Origin: Elymus sibiricus
Lineage: Eukaryota > Streptophyta > Magnoliopsida > Poales > Poaceae
Reading direction: 5' to 3'
Length of the DNA stretch: 64,000 bases
NCBI GenBank assembly: GCA_039707655.1
Contig: CM077665.1
Coordinates: forward strand, 79,733,954 to 79,797,953
The notes under the pieces are model-generated. The model saw only the letters and a program-made list of their open reading frames with translations. It was not told where the DNA came from and ran no database searches. Position numbers and translations under genes: made by a program. This document shows, piece by piece, positions 1-11,983 of this stretch; the first letter of the stretch is position 1; every line of letters starts with the position of its first letter.

Positions 1-717
1 GCATGTGATTTGTGTATAGCCTTCGTTAGGATAATTCGTTTATGTATGAGATGGTTATATGATGTAACATTAAGTGACCTGCGCATCATAGTACGGCATA
101 ATGGCTGGAGCCAAAGGATTGTCACTTTAATGACTTGCTTGTCAAAATCGTTATTTTATTATCGACTGACGTGACGGTTATGCTACGGAGGACCCCGGAG
201 CAAGGTGGCTTCACCAGGTGCAGGAGATCATGGCGATGACTGATGAATCATCCTAAACAATCATCTCGGCGCCCAAGGCTATACCATATCATGCTTTTAT
301 GAATTGCCTGCAACCGTCTATAACATGTAGCTTTCCGTGGTGCATCATGTCCACATGAGTACAAACGGATCGTGAGGTGTAAGACGGGTTAGGTCAGACC
401 TAGCAAGCAGATAACACTCTGTTATCTTGAAGTTCTGGTAGAATCGTTCTGATCTCGGAGCACGAAGCTTCGAAAGATGAACAAGACTCATGTGGAGATA
501 TGATCGGCAAAAGATTGCCCACCAGTCAAAATTCTCGTCATCAGTGATGTCCACATCAATGGCTGAGAATAAGATTTGGGTCTTGAATCACTTATTAATC
601 AATTATGAGAGATATTGGATTAAGTGGGTGTGCACATAATATTAAAATTTGTTTAATAAAAGTGCAAATTAATTAGGAACAATGTCTAAATAAATTTGTG
701 TTTATCATTGTAGATCA
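1..717 (+). other. Leader region of the Angela-like element, no gene seen
   Basis: This stretch precedes the gag start codon at 718 and has no open frame with recognisable protein similarity. Position and lack of coding capacity fit the long untranslated leader between the primer-binding site and gag in this clade. The primer-binding site and 5' LTR are not in view, so this is inferred from context only. Confidence 0.5.
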
Positions 718-867
718 ATGGCTCGCATTATGTTCAACTTAGCCCCTATGTTAGAGAAAGCATAGTTGGTTGCAAATGGTGGAAACTATGCGGATTGGAT
801 CCGGAACTTGAGATTCATTCTCAGGAGTGCTAAGAAGGAGTTTGTGCTGGACAAATCCCTAGGTAAT

Positions 868-1617
868 TGTCATCGTTTTCTCACAACAGATGCCAGGGGG
901 TGGCTAATCGAGGTGAGAGCAAGGCTGCCGTGGAGGATCCGGGACGGGATAGGGTAGTAGCACGCGGTGGTTTACCCAGGTTCGGGGCTCTCGTGTGGAG
1001 ATAACACCCCTAATCCTGCATGTCTGATGATATATGCAGTGCATATGGTTGTGGTACAGAGTTGCTCCTGGAGCTGTCTTAGGAGAGGAAGAAGGAGCTG
1101 TGAGAGCTCTTCCTCCATGCCTCACGTGGTTGAGTGGGAGGGGAAAATGAGAGAATGAGAGAGGGAGGAGCCTGGCCATGAGTGAGCTCCCCTGGAGCCT
1201 CTTATAAAGGGAGGCCCATGGGACAAGGGGTGGCCCACATGGCCAACTATCCACTATTGGAGAAGACATATGAGATGACGCATGATGTAGGCAATAGTGC
1301 ACCACTATTGGAGATGACATGCGAGGTGACGCGATGACGCAGGCCATAGTGCACCACTATTAGACGCATGATGCAGGCTATAGTGTCTTCATGTCGTGTC
1401 CGCCGGGACACGGTGGTTGACCTCGCGCAGCAGGTCGGCTGGAGCAGTCGGACAGAGGTCGGTCGGAGCAGCCGGCTGGGCAGGGAGCCGGCCGGACTCC
1501 GTAGCCGGCCAGACCGGGGTACCAGCTGGAGCAGCCGGACAGAGGGGCGTTGGCCGCTCGTTGTTTTAAGATGTTGAGTCGCCTCCTTGAGCCTACCCAG
1601 GGGTAATCCCCCCGTCA
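868..1617 (+). repeat. 5' LTR of the GC-rich non-autonomous element
   Basis: 750 bp, TG...CA termini, near-identical to 5896-6659. The two copies differ by scattered substitutions and small indels; for example, the right copy has about 15 extra bases near 6390-6405. It contains CTTATAAAGG near 1201 as a probable core promoter. Confidence 0.85.
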
Positions 1618-3000
1618 GTAGCCTCCGAGCCTCCGGGCGACTTGGAGAGTCGGGCGGAGGGTTTTCGCCGTTGTCGTTCTTGTTGTAGAAGTTGTTGATG
1701 ATGGTCGATTATGGGTCGGGTACGGCGCGGCTTGCTTCCAGCGGGGGCGCGCCAGCGCACCCGCTGGGTGTAGTCTCCGAGTCTCCGGGCGACCCGAAGA
1801 GTCGGGCGGAGGGTTTTCGCTGTCGCTGGAGCGGACGGTGGCATCGAGGTTGTCGGGCGTGGATGCGGGGTCCGCCGTCCGATGGGCGCGGGGCCCTGCC
1901 GGCCGTGGACGCAGGGTCCGCCGGCTGATGGGCGTGGAGCCCCGTCGGGGGCGGACGCGGAGTCCGCCGTCTGATGGGCGCGGAGCCCTGCCAGGCATGG
2001 GCGCGGAGCCCTGCCAGGCATGGACGCGGAGTCCGCTAACTGGTGGGCGCGGAGCCTTGCCGGGCGTGGACGCGGAGTCCGTCGGCTAGTTTTTTCCAGC
2101 GGGGGCGCGCCAGCACACCCGCTGGGTGTAGCCTCCGAGCCTCCGGGCGACTCGAAGAGTCGGGCGGAGGGTCTTTGCTGTTGGTGAAGTAGACAGTGGC
2201 GTTGAGGATGCCGGGTGCGGGCGCGGGGTCCGCCGACCGATGAGCGCGAGGCCCTGCCAGGCGCGGGCGCGGGGGTCCGCTGGCTGATGGGTGCGGACCC
2301 TGCCGAGGACGGACGCAGGGTCCGCCGGCTATCGAGCGCGAGGCGCAGCCGGGGGCGGACGCGGTGTCCGCCGGCTGATGGGCGCGGGGCCCTGCCGAGG
2401 GCGGACGCGGGGTCCGCCGGCTGTCAAGCGCGAGGCGCTGCCGGGCGCGGACGCGGGGTCCGCCAGTTGATGGGCGTGGAGCCCTGCCGAGGGCGGACGC
2501 GGGGTCCGCCGGCTGAATGGCACGGAGCCCTGCCGGGCGCGGACGCGGGGTCCACCGGCTGATGGGCGCGGAGCCCTGCCAGGCGCGGGCGCGGGATCTG
2601 CCGGCTGATGGACGCGGAACCGTGCCGAGGGCGGACGCGGGGTCTGCCGGCTGTTGAGCGCGGGGCGCTGCCGGGCGCGGACGCGGGGTCCGCCGGCTGA
2701 TGGGCGCGGGGCCCTGCCGGGAGCGGACGCGGGGTCCGCCGGCTAGTGAGCGCGAGGCGCTGCCGGGCGCGGACGTGGGGTCCGCCGGCGGATGGGCGCG
2801 AGGCGCTGCCGGGCGCGGACGTGGGGTCCGCCGGCGGATGGGCGCGTAGCCCTGCCGGGAATGGCTTCCAAGCCTCCGAGCGAGGGGGTTCCTCATGGAA
2901 ATGGTCGTGCAGAAGACAAGGTTAGTCGGCGCAGATATATCAAACATTTGATTTTGGTAGTGGAAGTTTATGCAAAGGGTGTCGGCTTGGTTTTGTCCGA
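1618..3000. repeat. GC-rich minisatellite-like tandem repeats inside the LTR element
   Basis: From about 1860 to 2860 a motif built on GCGGACGCGGGGTCCGCCGG and GATGGGCGCGGAGCCCTGCC recurs many times at roughly 46-bp spacing with variants. The core GCGGACC/GGTCCGC segments are near-palindromic. The flanks repeat a second motif, CCTCCGGGCGAC plus GAGTCGGGCGGAGGG, near 1628, 1790 and 2143. No coding function is inferred. Confidence 0.7.
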
Positions 3001-5895
3001 GCCCCCTTAAGTGTTTTTCGTGTCCTCTCCGCTCTTTGGCTTTTGCTCTTGCTAGGCGGACAGCCGGGAGCCGGTCTGTGGCTGAGGCGAAGAGTGGGCC
3101 GCGGAGTGGAGCGTACAATACTCAGACTCTGGGAGCAGACTCGACCGCAGATAATCACAAATGAAACGAGCGTGTCGCCCAAGCCGTTTTCTTCCCGGAC
3201 GTTTTTCGCGTGTGGTGGCCTCCAGCCTTTTGCTCTCGCTAGCCGGACAGTCGCGGTGCGGTCTGTAGCTGAGACGAAGATTGGGCCTTCGGTACCGTAC
3301 ACGCTACTGGGCCGTTTCGTGGGAACGAACGTACCGGGCCAAACGGCCAGTCCCGGGCCGAGACTAGCTGGCGCCGGGGTGAATAGTAAAGTAGCTAAAA
3401 CAAATGCGGGGATGGCCCCCGAGGGTCGCTCGGGGTATCCGTATTTTTGTGTGCCGCACAAGGGTGTGCGGGTGAAAAGCTCACATTGGTTTTTGGTGCC
3501 GGCGAGGCGGTTATTGTCGATGACAGCCGGCGCGGCTTTTCTCCGAGCGGAGCGCGCCAACGTGTCGGCGCACCCGCTGGGTGTGGCCGTCGATTCTTCG
3601 GCGATCGATGGGTGTGCCAGCAGGCCGGGCCGACCGGCCGGGCGTCGGAGCGGACGGGCGACCGAGCCGGGCGCTGGTGCGGACAGGCGGCCAGGCCGGT
3701 GTCGAGGCAGGCGGGCAGGCCAGCCGGCCAGGTGGCAACACAAACGGGCGGGCAGCCGGCCGAGTGGACGCGGGGCTCAGTTTTTTTTTGGTTTTGCCGG
3801 CTCCACTTTCTCTTTTCCACCCGGCGCACACTTTCATTTTGCGGTAACCGGGCGGAGGACGCGCAGGGCGCAGCCGGCGCGTGGAGGCGGGGCGGAGCAG
3901 CTGGCTGGTGGCCGGGGCACGCCGGGCCGGCACGCGCAGGGGCAGAGCAGGCGGAGCCGGGCCACCCACCGAACCCGCGCGGACCGGTGCGAGGGCGGCG
4001 AGCCGGCCACGGGACGAGCGGACGGCCGCGGCGAGCGGGGAGGAGTCCCGACCGGCCGCGGGACCGATGGAGCCGGCCAGCGTAGGAGGCGGCAGGCGGA
4101 GCGCGGCTGCGGCTGGTGGCCGCGCGGGGGGAGCAGTGCGTGTGCGGGAGCGGCGGGTGGAGCCGGTGCGGTGCCAGCCGGCTGCGGGGCGCGGCAGCGG
4201 GAGCCGGCCCGCGAGGGAATGCAGCGGGAGCCGGTGCGCGGGCGGCGCGTAGCTCGTGAGCAGAGGAGGGGCGGGCGAGCGCGGAGCAGGCGCCCGGGGC
4301 AGCTGGGCCAGCGCGGAGCCGGCGAAGGAGGAGGCGGCGGCCGGTTGGCGTGGAAGCGGCAGTGACCGGCGCGTGGAGGCGCGGGCGGAGCCGGTGCGTT
4401 GGTGCCGCGGCGGTCGCGGAGGGCGCGGGAGTCGGCGCCTGGGTAGAGCAACGCGTGCGCGGGCAGGCGACGGAGGCGGAGCCGGCCCACGCGCGACGCG
4501 GGTGTGGAGTGCAGTGGAGCCGATGCAACAGGTGGTGCAGGTGGAGGCGGAGTGGGGGCGACCTGCTGCGGGGGGAGGGCCAGGCTCAGGCGCTGCCGGA
4601 GGAGGTGCGCTGACGCCGGCGGGGCGGAGGCCGGCCGACGTCGGTGGAGCGGGGCAACGGGGACGAGGCGCGGCCGCCGCGAGCCAACGGCGGACACGTA
4701 GGACGCGCGCTGGCGGGCGCAGCCACGCAGGGGCCTGGGCGACCCGAAGTGGCGCGTAGCAGAGCGGAGGCGGCACGGCCGACACTGTTGCGCCCGGTGC
4801 GGTTGGCGGCGCGGGCGGTCTCTGACGGGGGCGACGTAGTCAGCTGCGGGGCGTGCCGGTGGAGGTGGCTACTGGGCGAGGCGTCGCGGGCGGTAGAAGG
4901 GAAGGTTGTTGGCCACCGCCTCCGCCCAGTGTGCCAACTGTGCGCGAACTCAAAAACCGTCGCCCGCCGCCGCTGTTTTCTCGCTGGAGATTGGGTCGGG
5001 CCCTCCAAGGCGCAGGGTGCCGGGACGAGCCGGTAGGAGGTGGTGCTGGCGGCGAGGAGGTGCTGCGCCGCAACAGGAGGAAGGGCCATGGACGGGTCCC
5101 TCTCCCGGAGCGGCTAACGCGGCGCAGCCCGACGGTGAGGCCAGCAGAGCAGCCCGAGTAAGGGACGCCATGGGGAACGGGCGCAGGCGTGCCCCGTCCC
5201 GGCCCTTGTGCGGTTGGCGGCGCTGAGTGCGTTGGATGCGGGGTAGGGCAATGCTGCCCTGCCGTGGGAAGGAGGACGACAGCGCGAGCCTGCAGCTTGC
5301 TGCCCGAGGCCCCGCACGCGCGACTGAGTGCCCTCCTCCGATTCTTGTGGTCGAGGGCGGAGGCGTGGCGGAACTCCGGAGGAGTCGAGCGGCGGCCACT
5401 GCAGCCATCGAGAGGACGGCGGCAGCGAGCTCGACGGCCAGGGGCAGCGCCAGTGCGAGGAGGATGCGGCGGCGACCCGCCACGGCCGTCAGTCATTGGC
5501 GGCGGCACGCGCGGGGTTGCGGAAGCGGTCGGCGATGCGAGCTTGCCGAGGCCGGGCGCGGGCGGAGGACCGCGGGAGCGACGACGGCCGGCGTCGTGGT
5601 GGTGGTGATGAAACCGGCGGCGACGACGCGGCGGCGCGCGCATTCGTCCCGGGGGCGTGTTGATGTCGAGCCCCCGAGCGCCGTCGGAGAGACGACGGTG
5701 ATGACGCGGTGGTGGCGAAGAGGGCGAGGCCGGCGACGAGGGCGCGCCGCCCCGCGCGGCCGCCCCGGGGGCGTGTCGATGTCGGGCCCCCGAGCGCTGC
5801 CGGAGAGACGGCGGCGACGCCACGGTGATGATGACGAAAAGGGTCCTGCCCGAACCGCGGTTCCAGCAGTAGCGTGCCCCACGGTGGGCGCCAAC

Positions 5896-6659
5896 TGTCG
5901 CCGTTTTGTCACAACAGATGCCAGGGGGTGGCTAATCGAGGTAAGAGCAAGGCTGCCGTGGAGGATCCTGGACGGGGTAGGGTAGTAGCACGCGGTGGTT
6001 TACCCAGGTTCGGGGCTCTCGTGTGGAGATAACACCCCTAATCCTGCATGTCTGATGATATATGCAGTGTATATGGTTGTGGTACAGAGTTGCTCCTGGA
6101 GCTGTCTTAGGAGAGGAAGAAGGAGCTGTGAGAGCTCTTCCTCCATGCCTCACGTGTGAGAGTGGGAGGGGAAAATGAGAGAATGAGAGAGAGGGAGGAG
6201 CCTGGCCATGAGTGAGCTCCCCTGGAGCCTCTTATAAAGGGAGGCCCAGGGGACAAGAGGTGGCCCACATGGCCAACTATCCACTATTGGAAAAGACATA
6301 TGAGATGACACATGATGTAGGCAATAGTGCACCACTATTGGAGATGACATGCGAGGTGACGCGATGACGCAGGCTATAGTGCACCACTATTGGGGTGCAG
6401 TGAAGTGACGCATGATGCAAGCTATAGTGTCTTCATGTCGTGTCCGACGGGACGCGGTGGTTGACCTCGCGCAGCAGGTCGGCTGGAGCAGCCGGACAGA
6501 GGTCGGTCGGAGCAGCCGGCTGGGCAGGGAGCCGGCTGGACTCCGTAGCCGGCCAGACCGGGGTACCAGCCGGAGCAGCCGAACAGAGGGGCGTTGGCCG
6601 CCCCGTTGTTTTAAAATGTTGAGTCGCCTCCTTGAGCCTACCCGGTGATCCCCCCGTCA
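5896..6659 (+). repeat. 3' LTR of the GC-rich non-autonomous element
   Basis: 764 bp, TG...CA termini, homologous over its whole length to 868-1617. It is followed immediately by the target duplication GTAAT at 6660-6664 and then by the continuing gag sequence of the host Angela-like element. Confidence 0.85.
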
Positions 6660-7620
6660 GTAATCCTCCTGCAAAGGATGCACCGCCAAAAGTCGTAGCT
6701 GCTTTCACTGTTCGTAGTGATGACTATGAGTCAGTCCAGTGCCTCATCTTAACTTGCATAGATCCTGAGCTACATAAACATTTTGAACGGTCTACCACTC
6801 GGTTTATAATTGGGTCACTGGAAGTTTTATACAAGAAACTATGCGGATTGGATCCGGAACTTGAGATTCATTCTCAGGAGTGCTAAGAAGGAGTTTGTGT
6901 TGGATCAACCCCTAGGTAATCCTCCTGCAAAGGATGCACCGCCAAAAGTCATAGCTGCTTTCACTGTTCGTAGTGATGACTATGAGTCAGTCCGGTGCCT
7001 CATGTTAACTTGCATGGATCCTGAGCTACATAAACATTTTGAAGGTCTACCACTCGGTTTATAATTGGGTCACTGGAAGTTCTGTACAAGAAGCAGGCAA
7101 GGACTGAACTTTTTGAAATAACCAAGGCCTTGATTGAATGCAAGATGGCAGAAGGTTCCTCAATGAGTGAGCATATAGTAAAGCTTGCTGGCTATGTTGA
7201 TAGACTAGCTTCTCTGGAATTTGGAATTCCTCCAACACCCGGTACAGACATTGTGCTTGCTTCACCCCCCCCCCATCTTACTATGGTTTTATCACGAATT
7301 ACAACATGAATGGGATGGAGAAAAGTGCCAATGAGTTGTTTGCTATGCTCAAAACTATAGAAGCTGAGATGCAGAAGAACAAACAAGTGTTGATTGTCAA
7401 TAAGACCACCAGTTTCAAGAAGAAGGGCAATCCAAGAAGAAATCTTCTGGTGTCTGTAAGAATGAGACTCAGAAAATGAACAAGGGCGGAGCCACTAAGA
7501 AGACTAAATGTTTCTACTGCAAACAGAAAGGACAATGGAAGCGCAACTGCAAGAAGTACTTGGCGGATAAGAAGAAAAACGGTTCTTCCGGTAAAGGTAT
7601 AAAAGTTATACAAAATTAAT

Positions 7621-10190
7621 GTTATTCTACTTGTTGATTTCATGTATGTCATAAGTATTTGATACCGATCGGGAGCTATCATTTGCAAACCAAATATATG
7701 GACTACAGAAAGCTCGCAAGTTGAGAAGGAATAAAGTCGTGATGCAAATCGGGAATCATGATGAGATCACTGTCCAAGACCGCTAAAGTCATGCCTTTAG
7801 TTTATCTTCAATATTTATCTGAGAATCGAATAATAAGTTATTTTGCATCAGAGTTGTGTAAAACATTATGTTACGGGTTATGCGACAGATATTCTTATAA
7901 GTTTTAAACAATGGTTGTTCAAGTTATTATAAGGATATGTTTTGAATTTACCTCTATTATTAGTGGTTTATTTATAAATCTTGAATTAAAATTTATAACA
8001 TTAAAATTTCTAAACATCTTAAGAAGACTAATAAAATACCACTTAAATGTGGCACTGCATGGTTATATTGGAAAAATAATCTTCATATAGATGAAGTCTT
8101 AAAAGTCAAATCAGTTGACAAAATAGATAGTGATGTATATGATCCAATGTGTTAACCAGGGAGCGGTAGATAAATATACTTCATTAATGATTTAAGTAAA
8201 TATGATTTACTGAATATAAATCTGACACTTTTGAAATGTTCAAAGAGATTCAGAGTGAAATATTTGAAAGGTTCAAAAGATTCAAAGTGAATAAGTTAAT
8301 AATCATTATGACGGAAAATGAAATATTCTTCTATCATGAAGAAATATATCCAATTCATGAGTTTAGAAAAACATTCGAATAATTGTGGAATTATTTCATA
8401 TCGATCTGCTTTTACTAAAATTTTGGGGTATATGTGGATATACTTGAAACAGCAACAAAAACACTAAACAGAGCACCGTCTTATATTCTATTGAGATGAC
8501 ACCATATGAGTTAGGGAAATGATAGAAACATATTTTATCACATCTCGAGATTTGGGGTTATAAAATTTTATGTAAAATGTTTACATCGAAATAAACCTAA
8601 TCCCAGAGCAGATAAAATTTCAAATTTGTAGGATATACAATGGAAAGTGTTGGGTATTCCTTCTACCAAAAGTCCAAGGACAAAAGTGTTTGCCACAAAA
8701 GAATGGACACATTTTCGATAAGAAAATTTCTCGCTACAGAAATAAGTGGGAGGACATTACAAGCTAGAAAAGATTATTTAATCTCCGGCAAAGATTAGCA
8801 ACAAAATGGAAATTGTTCCAAAAGTTGTTTGCAAATTAAACCGGAATTTTTCTACACTAGTTGTAGGAATTAAAGCTTTTAACTAAAATACATAGATCAG
8901 AAACTATACACTACAAGGAAGCGAAGGCAGCGCCGAGCTCAAAAGGATTGGCTCAAAGCCATTAAACTCCAGAATGGAGTTGGTATAGAACAATTAAATT
9001 TGGAATTTAGTTGATACTATGAAAGGTATAATTAGATGGATGACAAACTAGTTTCCTAGATGCATGGATGTATGAATGACACAACCAGAAAAGTTTTTGT
9101 CAAAATCTGGAATTACCAGAATAAGTATGCAAAACTTCAAAGGAGTTTGAAGCAAGCATCTAGGAGATGGAATTAACATTTTAAATAGTGAAAGATTTTT
9201 ACTATGTTAGAATGATAAAGAAATTTGTATATACATACAAAGTTTAGTGGGAGTTATATATCATTTCTAAACTCCATATGTAATTGACATATTGGAAATG
9301 ATATAAAGTTCTTAAGCACAAAGTAATAATATTTCACTAAAAGATAAAAAGGGAAGAGCTACTTAGATCTATATGAGATAGATAAAAAATGTTTGATTGT
9401 ACTCAGCCAATATTAGAATACATTGACAAGGTTTTAAAAGGTTTAATATGGAGAATGCATTTTCTCTCAACGTCACATAGCATGATGCTTAGGAGTAATC
9501 AATGACCGATGACAATTGATAAGCATGAAAAGTTGAGAGTCTTCAATATACATCGATAGATTGAATCCATCATAAAATCTATAGAGTATGTAAAGCCATA
9601 AAGTTCTTATGTACGTTAGTAACAAATACCAAAGTGATCTTGGATTAGTTCACTAGGTAAATGTTGATATTATTAAGTACCTCAGAGATGACAAAGAAAT
9701 TGTTTCTAGTCAAATACAGGAGATGAAGCAGGTTGTTACAAGCAACATCAACTTCATGACTCATATAAATTTGGCTGAAATTATGTTGTTTTCAAGCATG
9801 AACAATATTGTGGATTCTATAGCATTAGTAGTGTATATTCAAAACATTAGATGTTTCAAACATGTCTGGATCAAGAAGTGTCTTGATATATACAAGAACT
9901 ATCTTGATATAAACAACGTATTCAAGAAGTGCCTTGATACGTATAATGTGATCCAAAATGCAATGAAACCTATTACGTTGTATTATGAATAATAGTGACA
10001 TTTCTCAAAGCAAAAAGAATTAGGATCCTACAAAAACAGACGTCTGACACAAATATTATATGGTTTTGAATATGTCAAAATCGGTGACGAAGGCTCTACC
10101 ACTAAAGCAAAGCATGAGCAACACCAGATAAGCCATATGTGTTAAACAAACCATGCAACTAGATTATTGACTCTAGTGCAAGTGGGAGAC
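7621..10190 (+). pseudogene. Strongly decayed copia pol (integrase, reverse transcriptase and RNase H relics)
   Basis: The region is AT-rich and full of stops. Fragments still match the order of copia pol: a pre-integrase-like stretch near 7690-7780, reverse-transcriptase-like pieces near 9040-9250, and an RNase H-like KPITLYYE near 9965-9990 where intact elements read KPITLYCDN. The polypurine AAGTGGGAGAC follows directly before the 3' LTR. The total is much shorter than a full pol, so deletions as well as point decay have occurred. It is recognised by collinearity, not by a continuous alignment. Confidence 0.55.
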
Positions 10191-11983
10191 TGTTGGAAAT
10201 ATGCCCTAGAGGCAATAATATTGCATTATTATATTTCTATATTCATAATTAAGAGTTTATATTCGATGCTATAACGGCTATGATTCTAGAATATGCAATT
10301 CAGTGGAAAACTCATATACACGTGTGGAATGATAAAAGTTAAAACAAAGGTTGCCAGTCTTGCCTCTGAGACTAGCTCAAGTGTTGTTAGTGATCATGTT
10401 TTACGGATCTTAGGCTACCGTTAAGTGTAACGAGAGTCCTAGAACAACACTGAGAGTATGACATTAGAAGAAAGATCATATTGAATCGACCCAAAATTGT
10501 ATGTTATACTTTGAGATAATATCGTCTGAAATCAATTGTTCTAACACGGAGTGTTAGCATGTGTTTTATGTCCCTTAGACCATGAGAGTATCATAGCTAC
10601 TTCTTACCGTGTGATGAGCTTTGGGGTTGCTCAAACATCATTTGTAACTAGGTGATCATAACGACAACTTACATGTTCATCGAAAAGTTTGAGATGGGAC
10701 TAGATAGCTCAAGAGTGGGATTTGCTCCTCTGATGATGGAGAGATATTCTTAGGGGCCTCTCGGTGTGACGGCATCAATCATCGTCTGGCAAGACACATG
10801 TGACTATGTCACGGGGATGCCGGAACACATCAACGAGAAAGAAGAACAAAACTGGTAACAAGAATAACGGTATAACTAGCATGCGGATGACCCGAGAGGA
10901 TACATATGATTCTCGGGTCTTGTAAAGTATCACGAAGCAAAGGGAATATCACATGGTAACCGATGGTTCACTTCAATATCAATCGTGTACTCATAGGTAT
11001 CGATATAGACGTCCACGGTTCCGTTATCGGTCATTGAACGAAGGCATTTCGTTCATGTCTATAAGTTACCGAACCTACGGGTTCACAAGCTTAAGATAAT
11101 CATGAGTTGTTGAGTATTAGTAGGATGAGAGTATCGAGGATTTATTTGTGGAATTGTTCCATTAATATTCGGAATAGTTTCGAGAGGATCCAGAAGCGTA
11201 CCGGTGTCACCGGAAGGGTTTCGGAGAAGTATCGGGTAATACCGGGTATTAACGATAAATATATATAGGTGGGAAATGTTTCCAAATATGTTAAATTATA
11301 TATAAAATGGTCTGAAAATATTTAGAACAATTTTATATTTAATAAAATATCAATGGGCCTAAAAAGGCCATGAGGTGGAAGGCAACTTGGGCCACGAGGG
11401 CCCAAGTGGAGGAGGCGCCCCCCTTTCCTTGGGGGGGGGGGGATCCTACTAGGGGAGGAGTTGGACTCCCCCCCCCATGGCCGGCGCCCCCAAGGAGGCT
11501 TTCCCTCCTTGGGTGGCAGCCCATCCCTCCCCTCTAACCTATATATACTTGAGGTATTGGCCCCTTTGAGACACACAAGTTTTGGAGCCTCCTCTAGTTC
11601 TTCTAGTTCTAGTCCTAGATCGTCCTAGTTGACCAATTAGAGCTATGTCTAGTTCCTCTAGTCCTAATAATTAGAGGCCCGGTGTGGTTATAATCCCATC
11701 CCTCTTATTCTTCGGCGATGATTAGCTCTGGACGGCAAAGCGCTGCCGGATATTGAAGAACGTACGCTTGCAACCAAGTAGAGAGGTCGTGCTTTCGGTG
11801 TTTGGTTCGAGGGATCTTTCATCTACGGTTCGAGGGACTCCAAGTACGATCTACATCGCCACATTCTTCTTTTGCTGCAACTCGATGACGGTAATGATCG
11901 TGATCTCAACCATTATTGTATCTTCATAGTATTCCTAGTTGATCGTAGGACGATGTATTTGTTTTTTACCACGTTTCCCAACA
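10191..11983 (+). repeat. 3' LTR, Angela/WIS/BARE type
   Basis: Begins TGTTGGAAATATGCCCTAGA and ends CCCAACA, 1793 bp. A TATA-like CTATATATACTTG lies near 11539. A (G)12-13 run at 11430-11442 and a poly-C run near 11469 are microsatellite-like. Homologous to the solo LTR at 29219-31113, which begins with the same bases. Confidence 0.85.

Larger units (their letters stand above)
868..6659 (+). mobile_element. Complete non-autonomous LTR retrotransposon with GC-rich, coding-less interior
   Basis: Two direct repeats starting TGTC and ending GTCA (868-1617 and 5896-6659) are flanked by a perfect 5-bp target duplication, GTAAT (863-867 and 6660-6664). The 4.28-kb interior is very GC-rich and shows no gag, protease, integrase or reverse transcriptase motif in any frame. 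Long open frames exist on both strands, but they are Pro/Arg/Gly/Ala-rich and reflect GC bias. A TATA-like CTTATAAAGG in each LTR (about 1201 and 6231) suggests plus orientation. I could not identify a tRNA primer-binding site or a clear polypurine tract. It must be moved by proteins from another element, as large retrotransposon derivatives are. I do not recognise the named family. Confidence 0.85.
718..7620 (+). pseudogene. Copia gag (capsid and zinc knuckle), broken and split by an LTR element
   Basis: From ATG at 718 the frame encodes the start of an Angela-type Gag, with a premature TAG at 763-765. It continues through YADWIRNLRFILRSAKKEFV to the 868-6659 insertion and resumes at 6665 with NPPAKDAPPKV. 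Gag_2/UBN2-like sequence follows to about 7480, then Lys-rich sequence and a zinc-knuckle remnant near 7510-7550 reading CFYCKQKGQWKRNC. The histidine of the usual CX2CX4HX4C is replaced by Gln, so zinc binding would be lost. A ~256-bp stretch of gag is tandemly duplicated (782-867 plus 6665-6836, repeated at 6837-7091), and the second copy is out of frame. A poly-C run near 7266-7275 disrupts it further. Gag normally packages element RNA; this copy cannot make an intact protein. Confidence 0.8.
1..11983 (+). mobile_element. Degenerate Angela/WIS/BARE-type Ty1-copia element, 5' LTR outside the window
   Basis: The order is untranslated leader (1-717), gag (718-7600, interrupted), badly decayed pol (7600-10190), a purine-rich AAGTGGGAGAC tract at the internal/LTR border, and a 3' LTR starting TGTTGGAAATATGCCC and ending CCCAACA. 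The LTR start and the gag sequence are those of the Angela/WIS/BARE clade (family knowledge). The 5' LTR must lie left of base 1. Gag and pol both carry stops and frameshifts, so the copy is dead. A younger LTR element (868-6659) sits in gag; taking it out with one GTAAT copy rejoins the gag frame. The bases after the 3' LTR (cctat) are the likely right target duplication, but the left copy is not in the window. Confidence 0.85.

Noticed and set aside
2200..2860. CRISPR-like repeat array
   Set aside because: Repeats are contiguous and variable without unique spacers, in a plant retrotransposon.
3043..5985. Several open frames of 250-440 codons on both strands in the GC-rich LTR element
   Set aside because: Low-complexity Arg/Gly/Ala/Pro composition, overlapping in all frames, no recognised motif; expected from high GC content.
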